DNA of 18,193 nucleotides, from contig CALNAE010000113.1 of NCBI GenBank assembly GCA_937874315.1, forward strand, positions 1 to 18,193, written 5' to 3'. A model generated the notes under the pieces. That model worked only from the letters and a program-made list of their open reading frames with translations, searched no databases and was not told the DNA's origin. The translations under genes were made by a program, and so were the position numbers. The stretch comes from an uncultured Bifidobacterium sp. (lineage in GTDB: Bacteria > Actinomycetota > Actinomycetes > Actinomycetales > Bifidobacteriaceae). Shown piece by piece: positions 7,538 to 15,194 of the stretch. The stretch's first letter is position 1; each line of letters starts with the position of its first letter.

Positions 7538-8809
7538 CTACTCGTTGTTGTCGATGTCGATATCGCCGAGCTCGTGGAACCGCTGGGCGATAAGCTCCGG
7601 CGTCGTGTCCGAGATCCACGCGGCCATGGCGGATTCCGATCCGGCGAGATACTTGATCTTGTTCGCGGCCCGCCTGAAGGAGAAGAACTGCAGGTTGAGC
7701 CGGTAGTTCGCCCTACGCGCGTCGTGCACGGGCGCCTGGTGCCATGCGGCGATGTACGGCAGATCCATCCCCTTGCCGTCGCCGGTGTCGAAGAAGGCGT
7801 TGCCGCGGCGCAGCAGCGTGGAGTACATCTGGGCCAGATCCCAACGTTCCTGATCGTCGAGCTCATCCAGAGTCAGGACATCGCGGACCGGGGCCACATG
7901 AACCTCGAGCGGCCAACGGGCCGCCGCGGGCACATAGGCCACCCAGCTGTGATTGCGCATCACGATGCGCCGGTCCGCACCAAGCTCCGCATCCATGATG
8001 TCCTTGAGCAGGTTGCCGCCGGTACGCTCATGGTAGGCTTCGGTATGCCGCAGCTCGGTTTCGAGTCTCGGCGCGATGAAGGGGTAGCAGTAGACCTGGC
8101 CATGGGGATGTGCCAGGGATACGCCGATCTCGCGTCCATGGTTTTCGAATGGGAATATCTGTTCGATGCCCGGGACATGAGACAATTGCGCGGTGCGGAA
8201 CGCCCAGGCCTCGACCACCGTCCGTAGTCTGGACACCGGCAGATCCGCCGGCAGACCGTTCTCGTTCGGGTCAAAGCAGATGACCTCGCAGCGGCCGTCG
8301 GCCAGTTGCTCACGCCACAGTGGGTTGCCGTCAACGTCGCTCTGGGCATCCGAAACGCCGGGAACCTGCACCATCGAGGGAAAACGATTCTCGAAAACGA
8401 CGACATCGTAATCGGTATCCGGCACTTCCCCATCCTGATACGGATCCCCCGGTTTGCGCGCCGCCAGCGGATTGCCGGTTGCCGTCGCTCCCACACCGGT
8501 GGTGATCGGCCGGTTCATTCTTGCGGTGGCCATCGGAATCCAATCGCCTGTCAACGGGTCGCGGCGCATCCGCGGCGCCGCGTACGGCACCTCACGTCCA
8601 TCGGCATCCGCATGCGGCGCGAAACGGTAGTCCAATGGACGCGGGTCATGAAGCTCCCGCGTCAATTCGCCCGAGACATAGCGCGGGTCGTCATCAAGAT
8701 AGAAGAACTCTCGTCCGTCGGCCAATGTCGTCGGCGTGATGCGGATATGCTCCCTCGCGTACTCACCCGGCCGATAATATTGGAAATGCTCCGTCGCATT
8801 CTGTGTCAT
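7538..8809 (-). CDS. galT: Galactose-1-phosphate uridylyltransferase
   Basis: A 423-residue HIT-superfamily transferase that exchanges UMP between UDP-glucose and galactose-1-phosphate. The active-site HPHGQ is at 234-238, with His236 as the expected uridylylated nucleophile. RRDPLTGDW 82-90 and VFENRFPSM 138-146 match conserved GalT segments. The N-terminus (HFQYYRPGEY) is longer than in E. coli GalT and resembles bifidobacterial GalT. The Cys ligands of the structural zinc site of E. coli GalT are absent: NPLA at 113-116 stands where CxxC is expected. I chose ATG 8809 (AGAAGGA just upstream, 10 nt after the regulator stop); ATG 8836 would overlap the regulator gene and add nine charged residues. 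Confidence 0.95.
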   Translation of the reverse strand: MTQNATEHFQYYRPGEYAREHIRITPTTLADGREFFYLDDDPRYVSGELTRELHDPRPLDYRFAPHADADGREVPYAAPRMRRDPLTGDWIPMATARMNRPITTGVGATATGNPLAARKPGDPYQDGEVPDTDYDVVVFENRFPSMVQVPGVSDAQSDVDGNPLWREQLADGRCEVICFDPNENGLPADLPVSRLRTVVEAWAFRTAQLSHVPGIEQIFPFENHGREIGVSLAHPHGQVYCYPFIAPRLETELRHTEAYHERTGGNLLKDIMDAELGADRRIVMRNHSWVAYVPAAARWPLEVHVAPVRDVLTLDELDDQERWDLAQMYSTLLRRGNAFFDTGDGKGMDLPYIAAWHQAPVHDARRANYRLNLQFFSFRRAANKIKYLAGSESAMAAWISDTTPELIAQRFHELGDIDIDNNE

Positions 8810-8819
8810 GGTCCTTCTC

Positions 8820-9620
8820 TCATCCTTCCTGCGCATGCTCGTCGCGATGCGCCAAAATCAATTGCCTGACCAAGTCCCGCGTCTTGGTGGTCGAATCCGG
8901 GTCGAGTCCGTCATCGGTTATCACCGTGTCCACCTGCTCGAATTTCGCGAACAAGGACAGCGACGTCGAACTCCATTTGGTGTGGTCCGTGAGGATAATC
9001 GCGCGGTCGGCGATCTCCATCATCGCCATATCCGTCGCCGCCTCAAGCGAATTCGGCATGAGGAAGCCGCGGGGTATGGAGACCGAATGGGTGCCGAGGA
9101 ATACCGTGTTGACGCGCAGCGACTCGATGACCTTGTCGGCGATCGGTCCGACCAGCGAATTCGAACGGGTGATCACACCGCCGGTGACGATCACCTCGAC
9201 GTCCTTGGATTCCAATGCCTGCACCAGCTCCGCCACCGGTATCGAATTGGTGAGAATCGTGATGCCGGCCGCCTGCTGCGATTCCAACAGGTGCTGGGCG
9301 AAGACGTAGGCCGTGGTTCCGCCGCCGATGGCGATGACGTCGCCCGGGGCGACATATTTGATTCCCTCTCGGGCGATGGCGTCCTTCAACCCGATATCCA
9401 TCTGCGATTTCACCGAGAACAACGGCTCGCTCAGCAGCGTACTGGTGCTCACGGCACCGCCATGCACACGTTTCAGCAGTCCCTTGTCGGCGAGTTCGGC
9501 GATGTCTCGACGGATGGTCATGGCGGACACGTCGAGTTCCTTGGACAGAGCGGTGATGCGCACGGCCCCCCGGGTGCGCAGTCGACTCAGTATCAGATGT
9601 TGACGTTGTGAGGATATCAT
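8820..9620 (-). CDS. DeoR-family transcriptional regulator, probable gal-unit repressor
   Basis: A 266-residue regulator with an N-terminal winged helix-turn-helix (about 4-55, ending in the family hallmark RVHGGA at 51-56) and a C-terminal sugar-phosphate-binding DeoRC domain (DVIAIGGGTT 94-103, TNS 124-126, GGVITR 147-152, ADHTKW-like LTDHTKW 210-216). DeoR proteins usually repress the adjoining sugar genes until a phosphorylated sugar binds. Lying 10 nt upstream of galT, it most likely controls galT-galK and itself, perhaps with galactose-1-phosphate as effector; that is inference. I chose ATG 9620 because the family usually starts MISSxRQ and a promoter places transcription at this codon. 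An ATG at 9638 would add six residues and lacks a ribosome-binding site. Confidence 0.92.
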   Translation of the reverse strand: MISSQRQHLILSRLRTRGAVRITALSKELDVSAMTIRRDIAELADKGLLKRVHGGAVSTSTLLSEPLFSVKSQMDIGLKDAIAREGIKYVAPGDVIAIGGGTTAYVFAQHLLESQQAAGITILTNSIPVAELVQALESKDVEVIVTGGVITRSNSLVGPIADKVIESLRVNTVFLGTHSVSIPRGFLMPNSLEAATDMAMMEIADRAIILTDHTKWSSTSLSLFAKFEQVDTVITDDGLDPDSTTKTRDLVRQLILAHRDEHAQEG

Positions 9621-9655
9621 TCGAACATAATCGCACATCTATGAGCAAAAGTCAA
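9621..9655 (-). promoter_or_regulatory. Promoter of the regulator-galT-galK unit, apparently leaderless
   Basis: On the minus strand a -35 TTGACT (9650-9655) and a -10-like GATTAT (9627-9632) are 17 nt apart. The -10 ends 6 nt before ATG 9620, so transcription would start at or next to the start codon. No Shine-Dalgarno sequence precedes ATG 9620. The read is direct; leaderless translation is inferred. Confidence 0.6.
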
Positions 9656-9690
9656 ACAATTTGTGCAAGTGGCGGAGAATTTCCTGCACA
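9633..9690. promoter_or_regulatory. Candidate operator half-sites upstream of the gal unit
   Basis: Three related half-sites surround the promoter: GCACA at 9633-9637, TGTGC at 9663-9667 region (TGTGCA 9662-9667) and TGCACA at 9685-9690. Neighbouring copies are inverted to each other. The first lies in the promoter spacer and the others upstream of the -35. This suits binding by the DeoR-type regulator encoded next door, but no consensus is known to me and chance is possible. Confidence 0.3.
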
Positions 9691-9724
9691 TGATGCGCTT
9701 CTCGCGTCACTCGTTCGCAGCACA

Positions 9725-10501
9725 TCAACCCGCGTCGGAGCCGCGACCCTTCACGGTCTTGAGCATTCTGCGCAGCCCCCACACCGTGACGGATCGCATG
9801 GCCTCGACCACTATCCCCGCGGTCATCTTCGATACGCCACGCAGTCGTTCGGGGAACACGATCGGGACCTCGAGAATGTGACCGCCGACCGAAGCGACAC
9901 GGCGCGTCATGTCGATCTGGAAGACGTAGCCATTCGCTCGAATATCACGCAGGTTCAATCTGCGCAGTATGCCCGCACGGTAGGCCCGGAATCCGGCCGT
10001 CATATCGTGCACGTCCAGCCCCAGCATGCGTTGGGCATACCACGATCCCATCGAGGAAATCAGGTCTCTCGTCCACGACCACCCCTCGGTGCGACCTCCG
10101 GAGACGCGGCGCGAGCCGATCACCAGGTCAATCGTCGGATCCGCACGCATCGCGTCCAACATCCTGGTTAGATCGCACGGCCGGTGGGAACCATCCATGT
10201 CCATTTCGCAGATGACGTCGTACCCGGCGTTCAACGCCCAGGTGAATCCGGCGACATATGCGGGGCCCAGACCTTGTTTGCCGCCGCGATGCAACACGTG
10301 GATGCGCCCGTCATCGCGAGCCATCCCGTCCGCCAGCCTACCGGTTCCGTCCGGCGAGGCGTCGTCGACGACCAACACATCGACCTCGGGATTGCGCCGG
10401 AACATCTCGGTCAGAGTCGGTTTCAGGTTGGCGGCCTCGTTGAACGTCGGCATCACGACGCAGACGCCACACCATACCGGTTTATTCGTATCGTCATCCA
10501 C
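9725..10501 (-). CDS. DPM1-like polyprenyl-phosphate glycosyltransferase (GT2)
   Basis: A 258-residue family 2 glycosyltransferase resembling dolichol-phosphate mannose synthase, which moves mannose from GDP-mannose to polyprenyl phosphate at the membrane. Visible: VVMPTFNEAANL 15-26, VVDDASPDGT 44-53, the DxD-type metal site MDMDGSH 100-106, DMTAGFRAYR 166-175 and the FxERLRGVSKM segment 216-226 characteristic of DPM1-like enzymes. There is no transmembrane domain and no fused Lnt domain as in some actinobacterial Ppm1. I chose GTG 10501: the frame upstream runs to an ATG at 10561 that collides with the divergent pyrD start. GTG 10501 follows a -10-like TACAGT by 6 nt. Donor and acceptor are inferred from the family; a glucosyl or other hexosyl donor is possible. 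Confidence 0.88.
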   Translation of the reverse strand: MDDDTNKPVWCGVCVVMPTFNEAANLKPTLTEMFRRNPEVDVLVVDDASPDGTGRLADGMARDDGRIHVLHRGGKQGLGPAYVAGFTWALNAGYDVICEMDMDGSHRPCDLTRMLDAMRADPTIDLVIGSRRVSGGRTEGWSWTRDLISSMGSWYAQRMLGLDVHDMTAGFRAYRAGILRRLNLRDIRANGYVFQIDMTRRVASVGGHILEVPIVFPERLRGVSKMTAGIVVEAMRSVTVWGLRRMLKTVKGRGSDAG

Positions 10502-10513
10502 ACCTTCACTGTA
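10502..10513 (-). promoter_or_regulatory. Candidate -10 element of the glycosyltransferase gene
   Basis: TACAGT on the minus strand (10508-10513) lies 6 nt before GTG 10501. No good -35 is seen 16-18 nt upstream, which would fit an activator-dependent promoter. The Crp-like site at 10536-10551 is centred about 42 nt upstream of the predicted start of transcription. Confidence 0.4.
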
Positions 10514-10535
10514 CGGGCGGACTCCTACCGTTTTC

Positions 10536-10551
10536 TGTGAGTAGTGACACA
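10536..10551. promoter_or_regulatory. Candidate Crp/GlxR binding site
   Basis: TGTGAGTAGTGACACA matches the Crp/GlxR box TGTGA-N6-TCACA at 9 of 10 positions. It lies in the divergent region between the glycosyltransferase and pyrD. It is about -42 from the predicted leftward start (a class II activation position) and overlaps the pyrD -10 region, where binding would block pyrD. A Crp-family gene is at 15380-16093. Confidence 0.45.
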
Positions 10552-10553
10552 AT
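10548..10553 (+). promoter_or_regulatory. Candidate -10 element of pyrD
   Basis: CACAAT ends 6 nt before the pyrD ATG at 10560, the same spacing seen at three other genes here. The intervening AGGATC could alternatively act as a very close ribosome-binding site. No clear -35 is visible. Confidence 0.35.
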
Positions 10554-10559
10554 AGGATC

Positions 10560-11705
10560 ATGAGCTACGTTTCAAGCAATTACTGGCACGATGCCGTCAA
10601 CAAGGTCGCCACCGACCTGATGACCTTCGGATACAAACATGTCGTGAAACCACACTTCGTGTTTAATCACACACCGGATGCCGCCCATGAGCAGATGATC
10701 GCCTTCTGCGCAGCGACCAAGCAGATCCAACCCCTGATGTGGCTGTTGCGAGAAACCCTCGACTACACCGACCCCAGCCTGGAGACCGAGGCGATGGGGC
10801 TGCACTTCGCCAACCCCTTCGGATTGTCGGCGGGTCTCGACAAGAACTGCGAGATGCCGGTGCTGCTGGACAACGCCGGATTCGGCTTCGAAACCGTGGG
10901 CTCGACCACTTCACGGCCTTGCCCGGGCAATGCCCGCCCTTGGTTCCATCGCCTGCCCGAATACGACTCCATGCTGGTTCACGTGGGTCTGGCCAACGCC
11001 GGCAGCGAATCCGTGATGAAGGTGGTCGAACGGGCATGGCGCGAAGCCAAGACGATGCAGCTGTCGGTCTCCATCGCCAGAACGAACGACGAGCTCACCG
11101 GGGATCTTGCGGAAGGCATCGATGATTACCGCATCTCGATGGAGCGGGCCGCGGGCCGCAGCTCGATGATCGAGGTCAACATCTCCTGCCCAAACACCAA
11201 GGTCGGCGAGCCTTTCGGCGACCCGGACAATCTCGACAAACTCTTCGCCGCGCTTGACCAGGTCGATCGCCCGCAACCAGTGCTGGTCAAGATGCCGTTC
11301 GATCTGCCGTGGGAGCAGTTCCGCGAGTTGTTGCAAGTGCTATGCGAGCATCGGGTCGATGGCGTGACCATCGCGAATCTGCGCAAGGATCGATCGGGCC
11401 TTGAGATTCCGCGGGATTGGAAGGGCGGCCTGTCCGGAAGCCCGACCTACGCCCGCGGCAACGAGCTGATCAGACGCACGTATCGTGAGTTCGGCGACCG
11501 GCTCACCATCGCCGGCGTGGGCGGCGTCTTCACCGCGGAACAGGCCTATGAGAAGATCAGGTTCGGATCGAGCCTGGTGATGTTCATATCCTCATTGATG
11601 TATCGCGGACCCCAGCAGATCAGTGTTCTGAAACGTGGACTCGCCGAATTGTTGGCGGCCGACGGTTTCGAACACGTGAGCGAAGCGGTGGGCATCGACG
11701 CCTGA
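10560..11705 (+). CDS. pyrD: Dihydroorotate dehydrogenase, class-2-like
   Basis: A 381-residue flavoenzyme oxidising dihydroorotate to orotate in pyrimidine synthesis. Visible FMN and substrate motifs: NPFGLSAGLDKN 85-96 (Lys95), GSTTSRPCPGN 114-124, EVNISCPNT 205-213, VKMPFD 243-248, GGLSG 289-293 and IAGVGGVF 317-324. The N-terminal extension of about 75 residues with TPDAAHEQM resembles the membrane-associating helices of quinone-linked class 2 enzymes, and the length fits class 2 better than class 1 (about 310). However, Cys210 occupies the catalytic-base position that is Ser in class 2 and Cys in class 1. The electron acceptor is therefore uncertain. No pyrK or other pyrimidine gene is adjacent. 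The gene is divergent from the glycosyltransferase and convergent with the ene-reductase. Confidence 0.93.
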   Translation: MSYVSSNYWHDAVNKVATDLMTFGYKHVVKPHFVFNHTPDAAHEQMIAFCAATKQIQPLMWLLRETLDYTDPSLETEAMGLHFANPFGLSAGLDKNCEMPVLLDNAGFGFETVGSTTSRPCPGNARPWFHRLPEYDSMLVHVGLANAGSESVMKVVERAWREAKTMQLSVSIARTNDELTGDLAEGIDDYRISMERAAGRSSMIEVNISCPNTKVGEPFGDPDNLDKLFAALDQVDRPQPVLVKMPFDLPWEQFRELLQVLCEHRVDGVTIANLRKDRSGLEIPRDWKGGLSGSPTYARGNELIRRTYREFGDRLTIAGVGGVFTAEQAYEKIRFGSSLVMFISSLMYRGPQQISVLKRGLAELLAADGFEHVSEAVGIDA

Positions 11706-11719
11706 ACCGTTGAGTTCAG
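11702..11719. terminator. Weak hairpin at the pyrD stop
   Basis: CTGAAC at 11702-11707 and GTTCAG at 11714-11719 form a 6 bp stem with a 6-nt loop, including the pyrD stop codon. It is the only hairpin I see in the 41-nt gap between the convergent genes. It is short and has no T-run. Confidence 0.25.
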
Positions 11720-11746
11720 ACTCGAGACGCGGACGACGATCCAGGT

Positions 11747-12868
11747 TCAATCCGCAACAGCGCCGCGAAGATACTGCGTCGGGTATGCGATCGCCGCTCG
11801 ACGCAGGCCGAGTTTACGCGCGGCATACAGCGGCCAGTATGGGTTGCGCAGTGAGGCACGACCGATTTCGACCGCGTCGGCCTTGTCCGAGGCGACGATA
11901 TGCTCCGCCTGCTTCGGCTTGGTGATCAATCCCACCGCAGTCACCGGTATGCCGACCTTGCGATGGATGTGCTTGGCGAACGGCACCTGATAGTTCGGCG
12001 CCACGGGAATCGTGACGTCGTCCACAATGCCTCCGGTGGAAACGTCAATCAGATCCACACCGTGTTCCTTCAACGTTGCCGCCGTGACGGTGGTTTCCGC
12101 AAGCCCCCAGCCGTGCTCGGCCCAATCGGTGGCAGAAATGCGAACGCTCAGCGGCATCCCCTCGGGTATCACCGCACGGACGGCATCCACGACTTCAATC
12201 AGCAGCCGCATCCGGTTCTCCAGACTTCCCCCGTATTCATCCGTACGCTGGTTGGACAACGGATCAAGGAATTGCGAAAGCAGATATCCATGCGCTGCAT
12301 GGATCTGAATCATCTGGAATCCCGCTCGCACGGCGCGCGCCGCGGCGTCCCTGAACTGGGCAACGACGACATGGATGCCATCGACGCTCAATTCCCTCGG
12401 CCGCTCATAGGAACCAAAAGCAATCGGGCTGGGCGCGACGGTCTGCCAGCCGCCTTCCTCGGGCGGTACGCTTCCCGTCTCATGACCACGGTCCGGAGCT
12501 TGGCTGGAAGCCTTACGTCCCGCATGGTTGAGTTGGATGCCGAATGCCGCACCCGACCGACGCACGTCGTCGACGATCCAGCGCCATGCATCGATCTGAT
12601 CGTCGTCCCACAGTCCAACATCCAGCGGCGAGATTCGACCCTCAGGGCTCACGGCCGTCGCCTCGGCGATGATCATGCCGAATCCGCCGAGACCACGGGA
12701 GACGTAATGCTGATAATGGAACGGCGTCGGCTTCCCATCGCGGGATTCGACCGAATACATGCACATCGGCGGCATCCAAACGCGATTGCGCACGGTAAGA
12801 TCACGCAGCCCCAACGGCTGAAACAGTGCGGGTCCATTATCATGACGAGAATGTGGTTGATTGCTCAT
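11747..12868 (-). CDS. Old-yellow-enzyme-type NAD(P)H:flavin oxidoreductase (YqjM-like ene-reductase)
   Basis: A 373-residue FMN enzyme that reduces activated C=C bonds with NAD(P)H; the physiological substrate is unknown for most relatives. The segment PPMCMYS 33-39 with Cys36 is the hallmark of the thermophilic-like/YqjM branch. The substrate-binding pair His190/His193 and Tyr195 sit in HAAHGYLLSQFLDPLSN, and the conserved NQRTDEYGGSLENR follows at 206-219. The barrel is complete to its end near GRASLRNPYW. I chose ATG 12868; an in-frame GTG at 12898 would add ten residues, lies 5 nt after a TAGAAT and could serve as a leaderless start. It follows the PBP gene in the same direction but appears to have its own promoter. 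Confidence 0.92.
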   Translation of the reverse strand: MSNQPHSRHDNGPALFQPLGLRDLTVRNRVWMPPMCMYSVESRDGKPTPFHYQHYVSRGLGGFGMIIAEATAVSPEGRISPLDVGLWDDDQIDAWRWIVDDVRRSGAAFGIQLNHAGRKASSQAPDRGHETGSVPPEEGGWQTVAPSPIAFGSYERPRELSVDGIHVVVAQFRDAAARAVRAGFQMIQIHAAHGYLLSQFLDPLSNQRTDEYGGSLENRMRLLIEVVDAVRAVIPEGMPLSVRISATDWAEHGWGLAETTVTAATLKEHGVDLIDVSTGGIVDDVTIPVAPNYQVPFAKHIHRKVGIPVTAVGLITKPKQAEHIVASDKADAVEIGRASLRNPYWPLYAARKLGLRRAAIAYPTQYLRGAVAD

Positions 12869-12903
12869 AACTGGTCTCTTCTTTCCTGAACGTACCACAC
12901 ACC

Positions 12904-12909
12904 ATTCTA
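12904..12909 (-). promoter_or_regulatory. Candidate -10 element of the ene-reductase gene
   Basis: TAGAAT on the minus strand, inside the 8 bp palindrome TTCTAGAA, is 35 nt before ATG 12868 and 5 nt before GTG 12898. A weak TTGCGG lies 20 nt further upstream, a poor spacing. The element is a 5 of 6 match to TATAAT. Confidence 0.4.
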
Positions 12910-12930
12910 GAAATCAGAACCAGGCTACGC

Positions 12931-12963
12931 CGCAAGCTTCATCGAGGACATCGAAAAGCTGCG
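12931..12963 (-). terminator. Imperfect hairpin downstream of the PBP gene
   Basis: The stretch folds into about 13 base pairs with two single-base bulges and a 5-nt loop (arms near 12931-12945 and 12951-12963). It starts 42 nt past the PBP stop on the minus strand. There is no clear T-run, so it is only a candidate terminator separating the PBP and ene-reductase transcripts. Confidence 0.3.
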
Positions 12964-13004
12964 CATGCCGCGAAATGCCTTCGGATCGAGCCGTTCCGCC
13001 CGGG

Positions 13005-15194
13005 CTAGCGCGAGTTGGTGCTGGGGCTTGGACTACTGCTGCCGCCGCTACTCGGCGTGGTGAGGAACTTCGACGCCGCATTACCGTAATTGTTGTCCTG
13101 CGCGATTTTGGCGGTGTCCAAATAGGTGTTCATGAACTCCTTCCAAGCGGGGGTGGCGATGTACATGCCGTACCAGGAGGGCAAGGTCTTGCCGTTGATG
13201 GTCTTGCCGTTGAAGCTTTCGGGCACCTCGGCATTGCCAACGGCCACGAAGGACGCCACTTGGGGCACGAACCCGCCTGTGAGCATGTACTTGTCCTCGT
13301 TGGTACCTGTTTTGGCGAAGGTCTTGCGGTTGTTTTCGAGCTGTGCCGTCGCCGCCTCGCCGTTCTTCGTGACGACGCCCTGATTCATGGCGTATGCCAC
13401 GGTCTGCGCGACCTCGGACGGTATCGCCTGATGGCAGTTCGCGCTCGGCACCTTGAGGGATTTCCCGGATATCGTGATGACCTTCTTGATGGCGATCGGC
13501 GTGCATTCGACGCCATTGGCCGCGATCGTGGCATAGACGTTTGCCATGGTCAGTGGCGATGCCTGGACCGAACCGATGACCATCGGGGCGTTCAGCGAAT
13601 TCGAAGAATAGACATCCTCCTGACCTTCCGGAGAGTTATGGTATCCGACCGTTTTCGCGGCATCGGCTATGGCGCATAGCTTGATCTGCTTCATCATGGC
13701 CGCCTGCGTCGTGTTATGCGAATAGATCAGCGCGTGCAGCGGCGTCTCCGGGTTCACGGTGCCGCCGCCGGAGTTTTCGACAGGCCACGTGCCGACACCG
13801 TTGTATCGAGCGCAGCTGAAATCGCTGTTGCTGTAATTGGTCGAGGTGGCCAGCGGCGTATTGATGGATTTGCCCGCCAACAGCCAGGCCACCATATTGA
13901 TGGGCTTCCACGTCGATCCGACCGGATACCCCTGACCTCCCCCATCGGCCTGGTCGACGTCGTAATTGATGGCCGTGTGCGTCGCATTGGATTTCGCCGC
14001 ATCGGTCGCATCGTAGACGCGATTGATGCCGAATCCAAGCACCTCACCCGTCCCCGGGCGCACCGCCGCGATCATCGCCTCGAAACCGCTGGGGTCATTG
14101 ACCGGCACGGTGTCCCGCGCGGCCTTCATCGCAGCCGAGTTGGCGTTGATGTCCATGGTGGTGTAGATGTCGAGGCCTCCCTCGTTCAGCAATTTATCGC
14201 GCGCCTCCTGCGTCTTACCGAACTCGGCGGAGTTAAGAATCTTGTTGGTCACGTAGTTGCAGAAGAACGCCGCATCCCCCGCGGATTGGCAACCGATGTT
14301 CGTGGCGTCGTCCTGAAGATGCAGCGTGTCCTTCAACGGGGTCTTCACCGCGTCTTCGTACGTCTTCTTATCCTTGATATAACCCTGCTGATACATGAGC
14401 TGAAGGACGACGTTGCGCTGACGCTCCGATTCCTTCTGGTTGGACTCGACGGAAGGATCATAAGCCGCGGGGTTTTTGGTGATGGCGGCTATGGTAGCCG
14501 ACTGGACAAGATTGAGATCCTTGGCGGAAACTCCAAAATACCGGCGCGCAGCGGTCTCCACGCCGTAGAGGTTGTTCGTTCCGAACTGCGCGATGTTGAG
14601 ATAGCCCTGAAGGATCTCGAGCTTGGAATACTTCTTCTCCATCTGCACCGCGATCAGCATCTCGCGCAGCTTGCGCGCTATGGTCTCCTCGGAGGCGTGA
14701 TATTCCCCGATCGGGTCACCCTTCTCCTGCGCCTGTGTGATCAGCACGTTCTTCACGTATTGCTGCGTCAGGGAAGACCCTCCCTGCGTATCGCCCTTCT
14801 TGATGAAGGTCTGCACAAACGCCCTCATGATGCCCTGCACATCGATACCGGAATGCTCGAAGAAGCGTTTGTCTTCTCGAGCCACCGCAGCCTCCTGCAT
14901 GGTCTTGGAGATGTCCTTGATCGGTACCACAGTACGATTCTGCGCATAGAACGAGGCGATCACCGTCTTGCCGTCAGACGCGAACAGCCGTGATTTCTGA
15001 GGTAACGACGTGACGTCGAAATCGATGCCCTCGACCTTCAGCGACGGCACGACGGCCCTTGCGATGCTGTTGACCCCCAACACCGCCGGAGCAAGGAAGG
15101 CGCTGGCGACCACCCCGCCTGCGATACACAGCATGACATAGGCCAGAATCAGGGCGAACACACGCCGTACAATCAAGGTTTTCTTCTTGGGCAT
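13005..15194 (-). CDS. Class A penicillin-binding protein (bifunctional transglycosylase/transpeptidase)
   Basis: A 729-residue PBP1-type enzyme that polymerises lipid II and cross-links peptidoglycan outside the membrane. Residues 1-11 are basic, and 12-40 form a single membrane anchor. The GT51 domain has REDKRFFEHSGID 106-118 (Glu107), GGSSLTQQYVKN 138-149, RKLREM 174-179 and KLEILQGYLN 191-200 (Glu193). The transpeptidase has SxxK as STWK 427-430, SxN as SHN 492-494 and KTG 628-630. Six Cys lie outside the membrane (301, 312, 461, 507, 564, 587), which could form disulfides. The tail is Ser/Pro/Gly-rich, with no PASTA domain. No Shine-Dalgarno is seen before ATG 15194; TAGAAT ends 6 nt upstream. 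Relatives are called ponA or pbp1A. Confidence 0.95.
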   Translation of the reverse strand: MPKKKTLIVRRVFALILAYVMLCIAGGVVASAFLAPAVLGVNSIARAVVPSLKVEGIDFDVTSLPQKSRLFASDGKTVIASFYAQNRTVVPIKDISKTMQEAAVAREDKRFFEHSGIDVQGIMRAFVQTFIKKGDTQGGSSLTQQYVKNVLITQAQEKGDPIGEYHASEETIARKLREMLIAVQMEKKYSKLEILQGYLNIAQFGTNNLYGVETAARRYFGVSAKDLNLVQSATIAAITKNPAAYDPSVESNQKESERQRNVVLQLMYQQGYIKDKKTYEDAVKTPLKDTLHLQDDATNIGCQSAGDAAFFCNYVTNKILNSAEFGKTQEARDKLLNEGGLDIYTTMDINANSAAMKAARDTVPVNDPSGFEAMIAAVRPGTGEVLGFGINRVYDATDAAKSNATHTAINYDVDQADGGGQGYPVGSTWKPINMVAWLLAGKSINTPLATSTNYSNSDFSCARYNGVGTWPVENSGGGTVNPETPLHALIYSHNTTQAAMMKQIKLCAIADAAKTVGYHNSPEGQEDVYSSNSLNAPMVIGSVQASPLTMANVYATIAANGVECTPIAIKKVITISGKSLKVPSANCHQAIPSEVAQTVAYAMNQGVVTKNGEAATAQLENNRKTFAKTGTNEDKYMLTGGFVPQVASFVAVGNAEVPESFNGKTINGKTLPSWYGMYIATPAWKEFMNTYLDTAKIAQDNNYGNAASKFLTTPSSGGSSSPSPSTNSR

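Noticed and set aside
7301..8227. Plus-strand open frame antisense to galK/galT
   Set aside because: It crosses two well-supported genes on the other strand and has no domain-like sequence.
10502..10561. Longer glycosyltransferase start at ATG 10561
   Set aside because: It would overlap the divergent pyrD start and add 20 residues unlike the family; GTG 10501 is better placed.
11900..12889. Plus-strand open frame antisense to the ene-reductase
   Set aside because: Composition is that of an antisense shadow (His/Arg-rich); the minus-strand gene has complete OYE motifs.
13716..14993. Long plus-strand open frame (425 codons) antisense to the PBP gene
   Set aside because: It is the usual antisense shadow of a GC-rich gene, Arg-rich, without recognisable motifs, while the PBP gene has every expected motif.
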